In this document: positions 54,175 to 64,000 of the stretch, piece after piece
Numbering within the stretch: position 1 is the stretch's first letter
Layout: the number at the start of each line of letters is the position of its first letter
Source of the DNA: Isochrysis galbana
Lineage: Eukaryota; Haptophyta; Isochrysidales; Isochrysidaceae
Assembly (NCBI GenBank): GCA_018136815.1
Contig: CM030931.1
Span: 981,511-1,045,510, forward strand
Reading direction: 5' to 3'
DNA length: 64,000 nucleotides
Notes under the pieces: generated by a model
Seen by the model: only the letters and a program-made list of their open reading frames with translations
What the model was told of the DNA's origin: nothing
Databases searched by the model: none
Translations under genes and position numbers: made by a program

Positions 54175-54840
54175 GGGCTACCTGACGCTACGAAAATCTT
54201 CGCCAAGAAATGGTGCGATGCGCACCCCCTCTCCCCCCCGGCAGGCTCGCCTGCCTCGCGCGTCCTGGCCTGTCGTGGCCAACCCATCGCTCCAACCCCC
54301 CCTCCCCCCCTGGTCGACAGGCAGACAGGTGCAGAGTGGGGGCCCCTGAGGCCCAGGAGCGCCAGCGAGGGAGAGGCAGGGGAGACCAGGGCACAGCCCC
54401 AGCCTCCTCTGCCCCCCGAGCTGGCCTCCAGGAGCCTCCAGGGGTCGCCAGAGGCAGCTGCAGGCCTGTCGCAGGCGCGCCATCGCGCGTGCCTGCAGGA
54501 GAGGGGAGAGAGAGCGCGGAGAAGGGGGGAAGGCGGAGCGAGGGCTCCGCTCACCGGAAAATATGTAAGTCCCGCACCTGTTTACAGGAGAAGTCGGGAC
54601 TGAGGACGCCGCCAGCCCGGTAGGCATAGGAGGAAGGGGGGAACGGATCACCGGGGGGGGGCGCGGGCCACCGACCATATCTAAGCCCTTTTCCCCTATC
54701 CCCCTAGTAGTGCACGAGGGGAGTCGCCTGATGGCGGGGGGGAAAGGGCCGGGAGAGAGGGGGTGTAGAAAGTTTTGCTGCGTGAGTAGAAAGTAGAGGG
54801 TCCACGGCCGCGTGTGCGGTGAGACTATTAAGAGGTTAAT
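54175..54840 (-). repeat. Repeat family G copy, inverted
   Basis: Inverse of 45465-46050 with the same block order. It ends with GGTGAGACTATTAAGAGGTT at 54818-54837, the LINE-like tail. Confidence 0.7.
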
Positions 54841-55690
54841 TATTTCTTCGGTTTCCGGGGTCCGTCCGGCTCCGGTGCACTACCGAGGCAGAGTCGCCCG
54901 TCGCCCGACGTAGGTCGGTCCGCCTCAATGGTTGTTGCGGGTAAAGGGGGTCACTCCTTCCCTTTTGTATATATATTTCCCCCGTCATCTAGGTTTCCCG
55001 CGCGACTTCCCCCTCGCTGTCACGCTCCGACGCCCCCTCCCCCGCGTCGGCCCACTAGGCCCCCCCCCTCTTCCTCTCTCTCTCTTTCCCCGTTCTCCTC
55101 CTGAGTGTCTCCTTGAGTTTCCGCCCTCGTTTCATCCCCTTCTCTTCCCGCGTGTTTTTCCCTCCCCGTTGTTTACTTTTCCCGCGAGTGTCCTCTCCCT
55201 TGTTCTTCGTCCAGCGATCAGCGCCACCGCTCGAGCGCTCCCGTCCCCTTCTTGTCTGCCTGTGCTCTCGGTGCTCGTCCCGCCCGTCCTCATGCTACCC
55301 GAGACCGAAGCCTCGGTCTCGCCCTCATCCGCACGTGCTTCCCCCGTTCGTGTCCCTCCATCCCCTGCGCTCCCTTCGATTCGTACTTCACATGTTAATG
55401 CCATGCACAGCCCCTCCACACCAACACACACAGCAGCCACAGCCCTTCACCACGCATCCCAACCACAGGTCAATGGGTTTTCCCTCATTGTAACTTGTGG
55501 GGAGTTACAATGGGAGCCGGGGCTTGCGAGGGGGGAGATTCGGAGGGGTGCATATGCGTATGTGTCTAGTGTCAACACACGTCAAGGCGTACGGGCAGGT
55601 GCGCTAAGGGGTGTCGTGATAGTACCGGGCTGGTGGGAGTAGTGAGTAGTGGTACTGACGCTCAGCTGTTTTATTATTATTATATATTCC
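54841..55690 (-). repeat. Family A-related repeat with CT-rich interior
   Basis: Positions 54860-54930 carry CCGACGTAGGTCGGTCCGCC, and 55480-55690 is family A inverted (GTCGTGATAGTACCGGGCTGG). The CT-rich core holds a Pro/Ser-rich ORF (54932-55642) that I take as composition driven. Confidence 0.5.
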
Positions 55691-56331
55691 CAGCCTCACG
55701 GCTTACGGCCAACGGCCAATCGTTGGTCTTGAGCAACACAGAACATAGACATAGAGCTGTTTCGGGAGCAACATTCTGAGCAATGAGCAACGGCAACGAC
55801 GTTCTATAAGCCCATACATACTATCCTCCCCTAGCGCCAGCGCCCCGCACCTGCCGTTTCGGCCGCGCGGTGGGCGGCGGCTCGTTGGCGCGGGCGGCTC
55901 ACGGGCGGCGGCCGACGCGCTACCTGCGCGGCGCGCGGCAGCTCGGCGCTCGGCGGCGTGCACGCCCGCGCGCCGGGACGCGGCGAGTTTGAGGCGTGGA
56001 TTCGCCGCCGTGAGCGTGGCCGTGACGCACTGGCCGCGCGTCTGTCTCGAAAAATATTGTGACCTTTGATGTGCAGCCCCGCCGCAGAAGTGAGAAGGAG
56101 CAACTCACGCCTCACATGCACTCTACACTCTCCGAGTGTCCTCCTTCGCGCCTGTCCAATCCCCTCTGGGTTCATAAAGGCAGTTGTCTTACACTCATAG
56201 CCTCAATAGCCCACAGCCCGCACACCACCTGCAATCACAATACCTAATCTGTTGCTCCATGCGACTCGACTTTTTTCTTTTCTCTGCATTCGCCGATTGT
56301 TACTAAGACTGAACACACTCGTTCAAAGCTA
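55691..56331. other. 3' flank of the GH27 gene, no gene seen
   Basis: GC-rich, with repeated GCGGCG/GCGCGC motifs at 55845-56040. ORFs here are compositional. Confidence 0.35.
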
Positions 56332-58252
56332 TCATCTTTCTAAGACAACGATGGGGGTGAAAAGAAGAAATGCCGAATCATATGGAGCGACGGATAAGGC
56401 GATTGCCGTAGTCACCGGCGAAGCTTCATGGGATCTACGCGCCCAGATATCGCGCACTGCGTACGAAGGCGCGGTAAGATTGACCTTCGAGAGCGCTAGA
56501 AAGTACGCAAGAGATTTTGGTGAGGTATTGATCAAGAGAATAGCTGCACCACCACCTGGTTGAGGCTTGGCCCACAACTGGCCGGAGAGGCCTCTTGCCA
56601 TAATTCGACCCCCTGTCAACTCGTAGCGAACGCGCTGGCTCAAGACAGCTGACGTACTTGTCGGCGTCTGACGAACCAGGCGTTCTACTGAGGTGTTTCT
56701 TCCTCCAAGCTCCGTATTGGCGCCAACCAATTGATCACCTGTGTTCTGTGTATGTGGCCGATTACCTCGTTCTTGATCCTCGATTTCGTCAACAAGGAGG
56801 CCAGGGTGGCCTGCCCAGGCTTGGTTGACAGCAATGGCTTCTTTATTGCCGATGAAATCGAGGACCGTCTCGAGACGGTCGTCGCTGAGGACGAGCCCTA
56901 AGATTAGGGGCGCTGAGATAATGCACCATGCCCCAAAATGGGCCCGATTCCACACGGCCCATGTGCCTTCCGAAGGTTCTACGACATTGCCGACTTCGAG
57001 CCTGTATTTTGTGTCGGAGCAGTGGGGAACAATTAGATGAGAAATTGAGAATGACGCATCTGCCACACTCGACGCTAGTGCACATTCCGACCACTACAAG
57101 GGAGTCGGGCCCTTCAACAAAATGCGTTTGCTCACATATCGGGATACGCCCAACAACCGGGCACGGACAGAGGTTCTTGCCAGTCTAGGAATCGACGTGC
57201 GGTTTGAAGGTTATCGAACCACGACATGCTGCCGGTATTGATGTCTCCAGATGTACGGTACCTGAAGAGCAATGATCAAGGATGGAATTCGATTGAAAAT
57301 AATCGGCGAATTGTTTCTCTATCGACGTTGGTTGAGATGGCATCAGGGCCAAACGACATGGGAAGTCCCCTTGGGGGGGGGGGGGGGGCGGAAAGCGACG
57401 GGGGGGGGGGGGGGATAAGTGTATCAATTCAGAAGGAAAGAAATTACTCAGACCTGTCAATGACGCAATGGGCAAGCAGAGGACCGGTAGAGGTGAGAGC
57501 AGTACATATTGGCTCATCACTTACCAATTGAATGGGCACCAATCCTTTGTCGGACAGCTCGAATTGTCTGAGTTCGTGCAATGGCCCCAATGACAATTTT
57601 CAATATGGTATGACTTTCCCGTTGCTTTCATCAGCTCAGCGTAATGCGTCATGTTTCTCTGCTGACCACAGCCATCAATCTTGACGCTCTGTGGTAGCAA
57701 GGCACAAGAGGTGTTACGAAGCATCTTGGCATACGGAGCAAGGGACAGGCGACGACAGAGCTCATGTACATCGAATCCAAACTTTGACAGCGAGCGAATA
57801 TCGCCCTCGTAATTCTTCTCAAGCTCGACGTGCTCGCCACATTTACAGCCATTGAGATACCAACCAGCAGAAAGGCCGAGGTCCTGGAGTTTCTGTACCA
57901 TCCCGGCCATATCTGGAAACTTTGGATCAATTGTCGGAAGACCAGCTTGGTCATGCTGTCGGCTTGGCGGCGCGCCTGCAGTGCAGTCTTCCCACCCCTC
58001 GTCCACTCCGACGGAGCAATATCCCAGATCACACAGCGAGACTTTCCCTGGGTGTCCAGCGATGGTGCGGTTGCGCGCAATTAAAGCCTCACCAGCCTGA
58101 AGGATGTTATTCTGAGAGATGTCTGTGTGGAATGCGTTCCACGACCTCCATCCCATCGGTGGAGTCCTGGCCAGCCCATTCCACCCGGGCGCAAAGTCCG
58201 TCGACCTCGACAACGTCATGTGGAGCAGAGCGAGCAGGGCGAGCGAGCGCAT
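56332..58252 (-). CDS. Alpha-galactosidase-like glycoside hydrolase, family GH27
   Basis: Three exons (58252-57525, 57261-57136, 57001-56332), both introns phase 2, give 507 residues. The first 17 residues are a secretion signal (MRSLALLALLHMTLSRS). The (beta/alpha)8 barrel shows NGLARTPPMGWRSWNAF, LGYCSVGVDEGWED, GLSAGWYLNGCKCG, then the nucleophile in SVKIDGCG (D193). IENCHWGHC and INTGSMSWFDNLQTA follow, then the acid/base aspartate of WAYPDMLEVGN (D284) and RAHFGAWCIISAPLILG. The C-terminal beta-domain (ILLINTSPKSLAYFLALS) is present. The enzyme removes terminal alpha-galactose, or possibly alpha-N-acetylgalactosamine, from glycans or galactolipids, in the endomembrane system or outside the cell. 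The exon 2/3 join restores PDMLEVGN exactly. Two poly-G runs (57376-57413) lie in the first intron. Confidence 0.92.
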
Positions 58253-58685
58253 CGCGCGGTGCGAGCGAGCGCCCCCCGTCCGCCGCCCTGCCCGGTCCCC
58301 CTTCCTCCTCCCGCCTCCCCTGTTTCGTCAAGTGCGACGAGCGGGCGACGAGATGGAGAGAGAGAGTGAGACATAGCGGACGGGCGGCTCACCCTTACTC
58401 TTTTCCCCCTCGCTTCTTCTCTCCTGTTTGCCCGCCAGGTCTCGGGTCCAAAAGACGCGGGAGACGGCCGCCCCCGCCCCTTCCCCCCGCAGCCGCCCGC
58501 CCCCCCTCCCCCCTCCAGCCCCCCCCCCCTTAATTGTGTCGGCCGGTCGTATTCTCTGGCCTCGGAAAGACGGACGGGATCTCCCTCCACCGCTCTCCAC
58601 CCGGTGGCAGTCAGCTACCTACCCGTTGGACGGCGGGCACAGCTCGCAAGGCGGCAAGGCGTGAGCAAGCATTATCCATAGCTAG
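58253..58685. promoter_or_regulatory. Divergent intergenic region between the GH27 and CCCH genes
   Basis: 433 bp separate two start codons pointing away from each other, so the promoters must share this region. It is very C-rich (58470-58525) with no TATA box I can defend. Confidence 0.45.
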
Positions 58686-61098
58686 ATGGCCCTCTCCGGT
58701 GAGTCGCGTCGCACCTCTCTCAGTGCCACGCTCGTCTCAGGGATGGCTCATTCCTGGAGAGCCACAGCCCAAAGCCCTCTGACGCATGTGAGTGCATTGC
58801 TTGTGACAGTTCCTGCGGACAAGATGGAAATTCGGCTCTACCTCGAAGCGATGAAACTAGCTGACCTTTTCCGCTCCGCTGCAAACGAAATCGCGCCGCT
58901 CGATTTATCTGACCACTCAAAGGTCAGAGAGGTCCTGCTGAAGCCGCTTGCTCGGATTGAAGAAGCTCGCGCCGCTTGCAGCGAGCCGGCAGCACGTCAA
59001 CTGGCCTCGCTTTTGGTCCTTGGCTCTCGCCACAAGTCGGTTCGATGTAAAAATGTTTCGCACGGCTCAGAATGCCGCTTTGGTGCCCAATGCTGCTTCA
59101 TGCACGGGGATCATGACAGGTTTGTAATCACTGACTTCTCTGCCCACCTTGAAGTATGTTGTTGCTGGCCTCTTCCAAATATACATAGAGAATGACAGCG
59201 TCTCCTTTGTGCCTGGGCTCACGGCCTTTACTTCTTGCTTCGCATCACAGGCGGCGTGACCCCATGCAGCATCCCACGAGATTGGTCATGTGCCCCAAAG
59301 CAAAGTCGGGGTGCATCATGGGTGATGCCTGTGACATGGTGCACACCTCTACAGAAGCTGAAACTCACCCCATCGCACTTCTGCGTCAGCTTCGATCGGT
59401 CCAGTCATCCGCGTCGAATCGGCTTTCGAGCGACAATCTACTCGCGGCCTGCCCATTTGCCGCCCAACTGGGAATCAAGCAGTTCTCCGAAGACGGCAGG
59501 TGCGGTCCAACACTACAATCATCCGGTGCCGATACTTCGTCCCCCCATCACTCGTTTTCACTCATGGTCCCACATATGAATCAAAGACAAGTCACACGTG
59601 CACACCTAGCCGCGGCCTGTCCGATCCTCCCGTGCAAATTTAGCAAGCTGGCTGGGTGCTCAAGCATGACTTTTCCGCGTCTTTCGATCGCGTGCCCTTC
59701 GTTGTAGTGTTGCCATCAGTGGGGCAGTTGGCACCCAGGATGCCAGAATGAAAGCCTGCCGTCTCGTCATTAATGGGAAATTGGCAGCCTACATGCTTGA
59801 TGCGCAGATAATAGGCGATTCGCCCTCGACGCCAAACATTCTGCCAAAATCTCTACCGTTGAGTACACACGTGCATTCCCTTGAACCAAAGAGGCAGCGA
59901 GCCGTTATGGCTACCCACGGCAACGCGCCCCAGTTATCTGTATCAGCAATGACCGGGGCGCCGCCTTTCCCCGAAGCCTTCATCGCCTTCCAGCAGAGCC
60001 TCGATGCAAATGAGATTGCCGCTAATTCGCATGTCGACATTCAGCAAGAGCTCGCTCTGAGGCTATGCGATCACATACAGACAGTGATCAGATTGAGCTC
60101 CGGAAAAACGCTTTCTTCAGCTTTGCGTAGGGGCCACTCCGGGGAGCATTTGCTTCCGGTCAGCGCTGTGACTGCTTCATTCGTTGCAGATCAGGGCGGG
60201 GTCATCTCTAGCCTGACGCACGTCGCGCGTGGTCTTGGTTACTCAAAGTTGACGAGCTTCTTGGCGGGACGTCACATGAACAAGTGCTTAAGGCTCTTTC
60301 ACGATAGCAAGCTAAATCAGGCGAGCCTTGTCTTGCCATGTAATGAATGAGCTAGGCACCCTCATCCCTGGGTGCGATGGCAGTAGTACGAGGACTTGCT
60401 CGCCGTTCAGCTCTTGAGCGGACGCAATCGCACTGCACTAGGGAGTTCCCAAAAGGTACATTAACGTCACGCACCCTTCCTTGGCACAGACATTCATTGT
60501 GTCGCTCGCTTATGAGAACGGCACATGCAATTGTACGCGGACAAGTAATGGGATGCTGGTGAAGCCGAATTCGACATTGATTCCTCTACTGTCCTTTCGA
60601 GAGGACATCTTTCACAGCACTATCCGCAGCCTCGAGACCCTCGGGCGTGAGATCGTTCGCGAGCGAAGCCCAAAACGGTGTGGTGGTGGGAATACAACAG
60701 GTGCGATGAGCACCCGTACTAGAGCGACACCCAGATCGCTGCTCATTCCGGCATACGAGCAGATTACAACCCCGTCGTTCCACATGGTCCAATCGGCAGT
60801 GGGAGACTACGTCAAAACATCGTGTTCCAGCGCCAACCCGTGCATTTCTGCTCGAAAAGCTTTGCTCCCTCACCTACTTCAAGCAGCACCCCTGTCCTTA
60901 ACTTCTGCAACATGTGCCCACTCGATGTCACGCAAGTCACCATCGTCGATACACGATTGGCTCAGTCAGCCACAACTATGGCAAACGTCGTCATTCAAAG
61001 AGCTTGCCGATCTGCAAGAACTTTGCAGTCCAGGTAGAAAGTGTCCCGGCGAAGTCCAGCTCCCGCGGCTGCCGCACTCCTTGCTTTCCGATTGCTAG
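58686..61098 (+). CDS. CCCH-type zinc-finger protein, multi-exon
   Basis: Exon 1 (58686-59119) ends inside HGDHDR with a phase-2 donor, and exon 2 starts at 59251 (RRRDPMQH). Exon 1 encodes an alpha-helical region (LYLEAMKLADLFRSAANE) and the first finger, C-x8-C-x5-C-x3-H (residues CKNVSHGSE ... CCFMH). Exon 2 encodes a second, C-x6-C-x5-C-x3-H (CPKAKSGC ... DMVH). Further coding stretches are about 59720-60350 and 60481-61098. The first of these contains SFVADQGGVISSLTHVARGLG and NKCLRLFHDS, which look like a winged-helix (LOTUS-like) module; this is a weak guess. Tandem CCCH fingers usually bind RNA. Junctions after 59499 are not resolved, so the 3' half is approximate. Confidence 0.6.
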
Positions 61099-61994
61099 GA
61101 GAGCAAGAAGCAGAGAACCTCATGAAACACCGCGACGTTTTTTACCTAGTAGTATTACCCACTCTGTTTGCCTTTTTGTGACCCGAGCTCGGGCTGCGTA
61201 TGACTAATAAACAATCGATCGCATAGACTTAATCCACTTCAGGCCAGAGACGGATGATTTCAAATTCGTACCGACGAGAGCAGTGCAATTTATCGTGTGC
61301 TTGCGCTTGAATCTTGATATGAGACGTGGTGTCGTACACATTACACATTCGTGGCATATGTTTTGTTAGTTTTTGCTGTTGGTCCCTCTCACGAGTGTCT
61401 GTTTGGTGAGGGTTGTGAGATGAGTTGTGAGATATCTATGACTCACTTGATTGGGGAGAGGTGTGCATCTCGTTCTTTGCTCTCTATCACTCTCGTTTCC
61501 TCTTTGTTCGTGTCCCTGTATGGCTGGCCGCTCCCGTATACGTTAATGTTTGGCGGTTTGCGCGTGATACTGTGAGTGTTTGCGCTTTGTATCTCCAGCG
61601 CCCCCCTCAGGGACAGATAGGTATCTTTTAATGTTCGGTTTGGCGGTAAACGTCGTTCACACTAAGGGAAGTCGCGTTCCGTCAAAAGAGGACCAGGTGA
61701 TAGTTTTGTTTTTGCTTAGAATGTTATGTGGGGTTGGAAGGCGCGTGCGCATAACAACTTTTCCCTCACGGTACCCCACCCCACTTTTCGGAACACGCCT
61801 AACACCTGCAGCTAAATCTTCATCTTCTTCGTCTTTTTCTCATTGTCCTCGTCCTCGATCCTGTTGTCAATGTCGTTCTGCTGGCAGGCGACCTGGTCGA
61901 GGTCGCTTGGCTGATCCTGGGTGACGAGGTTCGTGATGCGTGAGAGGATGGCCTTCTAGTCCTCCATCCAGAGTTTGCCAGCTGCTCGGCGCAC
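61099..61994. other. 3' flank of the CCCH gene and spacer, no gene seen
   Basis: No recognised ORF or repeat before the family F copy. ACTAATAAAC at 61203 could be near the polyadenylation site. Confidence 0.35.
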
Positions 61995-62545
61995 TTGCAC
62001 CATGGCCCTCCTGTCGCCAGCCGCCCCCCTTCGCCCGTTTGCTAACGCAAACAGGGCCCGTTTCTTACCGCACTCCATCGGGGGGGGCGCAAATTCCCCC
62101 CTCTCCCTCTCTCCATTCTCCTCCGCCCCTCTCCCTGCGGCGCGTCGCCATGCGGCGCGCCACGGCCTGCTCTCAGAGGGCCTTTGGGGGCTCCCAGAGG
62201 GCCAGCAAGGGCAGCTCAGGGGGCAGTGGAGGCTGGGGCTCAGCCCCTGGCCCCCCCTGCCTCTCCCACGCTTGCCACGCTGGCCATTGGAGCCTCCCAG
62301 TGGCCTCTGTATGCCTGGCGACCAGGGGAGGGGGGGGAGTCAGCTCGAGGGCAGGCCCATGCTGGGCGTGGGAGTGCGAGTCTCGGCCCGCGCCCACTAG
62401 GGGTCTGGGCCAGAGTGTTGATTGCCCAGCCCCTGCCAAAGGGCAGGGGCTGGGGTTGATTGTACGGGCCCACCCCGGGGGGTGTCCGCGATGGAGAGGG
62501 GGGGGCGCGAGGCCCCCATTGACCCCCACTTATAAAAGTAGGTTG
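61995..62545 (+). repeat. Repeat family F copy
   Basis: CGTTTGCTAACGCAAACAGG, GGCGCGTCGCCATGCGGCGC and the end GACCCCCACTTATAAAAGTAGG are shared with 20600-21118 and 53385-53970. Confidence 0.75.
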
Positions 62546-62673
62546 TCCGGATCTCCTCGTAGGTGCGGTGACCGAGTCGCTTGGCGAGGAAGACAAAGTA
62601 CTGGCCCATGGCGAGGAGCGAGGACGCCGCTCTTGTAGGAAGGGGAGGAGAGAAGTGTGGTGGTGTGCGCATC

Positions 62674-63045
62674 CGCAAGCGGCCGATTTCGACGCAGTGC
62701 GCGGGGGCGGCGGGAGCGATTGGCGTGGCTGTGAGGGCGGCATACCGCACTTTGGTGCTGGTAGCGGTATCCATTTGGTGAGCGGTGACTCGAACGGCCT
62801 CGTGGCGCCCCCGGTCGCGGGTCGAAGTTGGGCACTCACGGCGCGTCTTGGGGCGTGACGACGTCATCACCGGGGGCCGCAAGCGGCCGATTTTGACGCA
62901 GTGCGCGGGGGCGGCGGGCGCGATTGCGTGGCTGTGAGGGCGGCATACCGCACGCACTTTGGTGTTGGTAGCGGCATCCATTTGGTGAGCGGTGACTCGA
63001 ACGGCCTCGTGGCGCCCCCGGTCGCGGGTCGAAGTTGGGTTCTCG
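62674..63045 (+). repeat. Tandem duplication, period of about 204 bp
   Basis: CGCAAGCGGCCGATTT starts at 62674 and again at 62878. Both copies run through GCGAGAGGGCGGCATACCGC-like DNA to GTCGCGGGTCGAAGTTGGG with few changes. Confidence 0.85.
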
Positions 63046-63194
63046 AGCCCTTGGTGTTTTTAGCGGTTAGCGTCTTTAGTTTTTGCGATACTTACGTACA
63101 CGTTCAAGTCCATAAAAACATAGTGAAAATATATTGCTGTGCGTATAGAACCAGGATCTTTGGTCCAGGTCAGCTGCCGATGCCCATGGTTTCG

Positions 63195-63460
63195 TGTTTC
63201 GCTGCGAGTGGCGCGCATGAAGGCCATCGGTAAAATAATACCGGAGGGGGGCCTGAAATATATTTCCGCACGGCCGTCGTCAGAGGTCAGAGGCCTGAAA
63301 TCGGGTATTTTTCGAAAATTTTGCCGGAAGACCCCCGGTTTTTTTTTGCTGATCTCCCATACCCGAACCTATAGGGAGCTTATTTAGGCCTTCGTTTGCC
63401 CATTATCATTACAGATGGTGCCCTCCGCACCCCCCTAGTGAGTGACCGGGCTATTATTGA
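63195..63460 (-). repeat. Repeat family T copy, inverted
   Basis: Inverse of 21125-21330: CGGTAAAATAATACCGGAGG, AAAATTTTGCCGG and CCTATAGGGAGCTTATTTAG. Confidence 0.6.
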
Positions 63461-64000
63461 CCCCTAACTTGGACATTATTCCAACGTACCCCTCAGCATG
63501 GCAGCATACTATTGGTCGAGAGGCCAACACGGCCGACCTGGCTCGCCGCCAACCTCCCGTCTATTTTTGCGCCTCAACTCTATGCCGAGGTCCCTTTCCC
63601 TACCCATTCCCATGGCATCATGAGTGAGTGATCAGTCTGAGCAAGCCCACCCGCCCTATGAACCTTTTACTAAAAAACCAAGTGAACCACCCTTTCGTCA
63701 CCAGACGTGCTACCGAAACTGTGACAGCGGCTGACTGTATGCCGGCTGGAACCCCACAGAGCGAGCTCATGCCTAGGACATGCTCATGTAAAGCTGTCCA
63801 GACGCAGTCGCGCATATGCCATGGCACACTAGCGTGCATGCATGACCTGCTTGACCAGTGCACTCAAGAGTTCTCATGCCATACGATCCCCATCCCGCTT
63901 CATGCAGCTCTGCTGACAATGCGACTACGAGATTTTCTTTCGTCAAGCTCCACAACTACAGCAAGGATTTCCTCTGTTCCCTACACCATTCACGAAGGGG
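63461..64000. other. No gene seen
   Basis: Unassigned DNA to the window edge. Minus-strand ORFs (63618-63955) lack recognisable content. Confidence 0.35.

Noticed and set aside
54932-55642. 236-residue Pro/Ser-rich ORF
   Set aside because: It lies in CT-rich DNA inside an inverted repeat A copy, with no start context or family match.
57020-57094. GH27 exon 3 starting further upstream (SSVADASFSIS...)
   Set aside because: The acceptor at 57002 recreates PDMLEVGN across the junction, which the family requires.
1-64000. CRISPR arrays, bacterial operons, rRNA genes
   Set aside because: The direct repeats present are minisatellites without regular unique spacers. Genes are spliced and eukaryotic, and no rRNA sequence was seen.

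Overview
This is a GC-rich nuclear window from a eukaryote. Genes are spliced (GT-AG introns, with two GC-AG introns), there is no operon-like organisation, and more than half of the sequence is repeats. The gene set suggests a flagellated, photosynthetic unicellular alga. It includes a CFAP157-like ciliary protein, and a large PPR protein whose N-terminus looks like a signal peptide followed by a basic transit peptide, the kind of leader used for complex plastids. It also carries a CAP/Srv2 actin regulator, a KIF12-like kinesin and a non-TALE homeodomain protein. I cannot name the lineage; a haptophyte or another alga with a secondary plastid is a guess. Exon boundaries below were worked out by hand from reading frame, splice dinucleotides and family conservation. 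No transcript data or database search was available.

Genes in order: PPR protein (7587-3940, -); NUDCD2-like CS-domain protein (12703-13364, +); cyclase-associated protein CAP (19378-17421, -); SET-domain-like protein (23786-22228, -); CFAP157-like coiled coil (27008-30996, +); KIF12-like kinesin (35704-37810, +); homeodomain protein (42200-43806, +); a doubtful acidic repeat ORF (47802-46894, -); 2OG-Fe(II)-oxygenase-like protein (49231-49992, +), followed 69 bp later by the mRNA 3'-end endonuclease CPSF3/CPSF73 (50061-52456, +); GH27 alpha-galactosidase (58252-56332, -); and, divergent from it, a CCCH zinc-finger protein (58686 to about 61098, +). They are mostly unrelated housekeeping, cytoskeletal and RNA-processing genes, not a pathway.

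Between the genes lies a dense mosaic of mobile DNA. At least nine fragments belong to one or a few related non-LTR retrotransposon (LINE) families: 5' tips with a small stem-loop before ORF1, ORF1 fragments, one reverse transcriptase, C-terminal zinc-knuckle tails and 3' UTRs. Several shorter repeat families recur 3-6 times each. DNA-transposon material includes a family with a TAGGGCGGTCAAACA terminus, three MITE-like elements and a 2.49-kb element at 32325-34811. That element has nearly identical inverted repeats of about 145 bp built from AGAGCTATCGGGGG-type units, and encloses an ORF with an integrase-associated look. Several minisatellites are present, one of them a higher-order array.

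The most notable items are the 32-35 kb inverted-repeat element, the LINE family with its conserved 5' stem-loop and internally deleted derivative, the 3' tail shared by LINEs and short repeats, and a small MITE inserted into a LINE whose empty-site relative is present in the same window.
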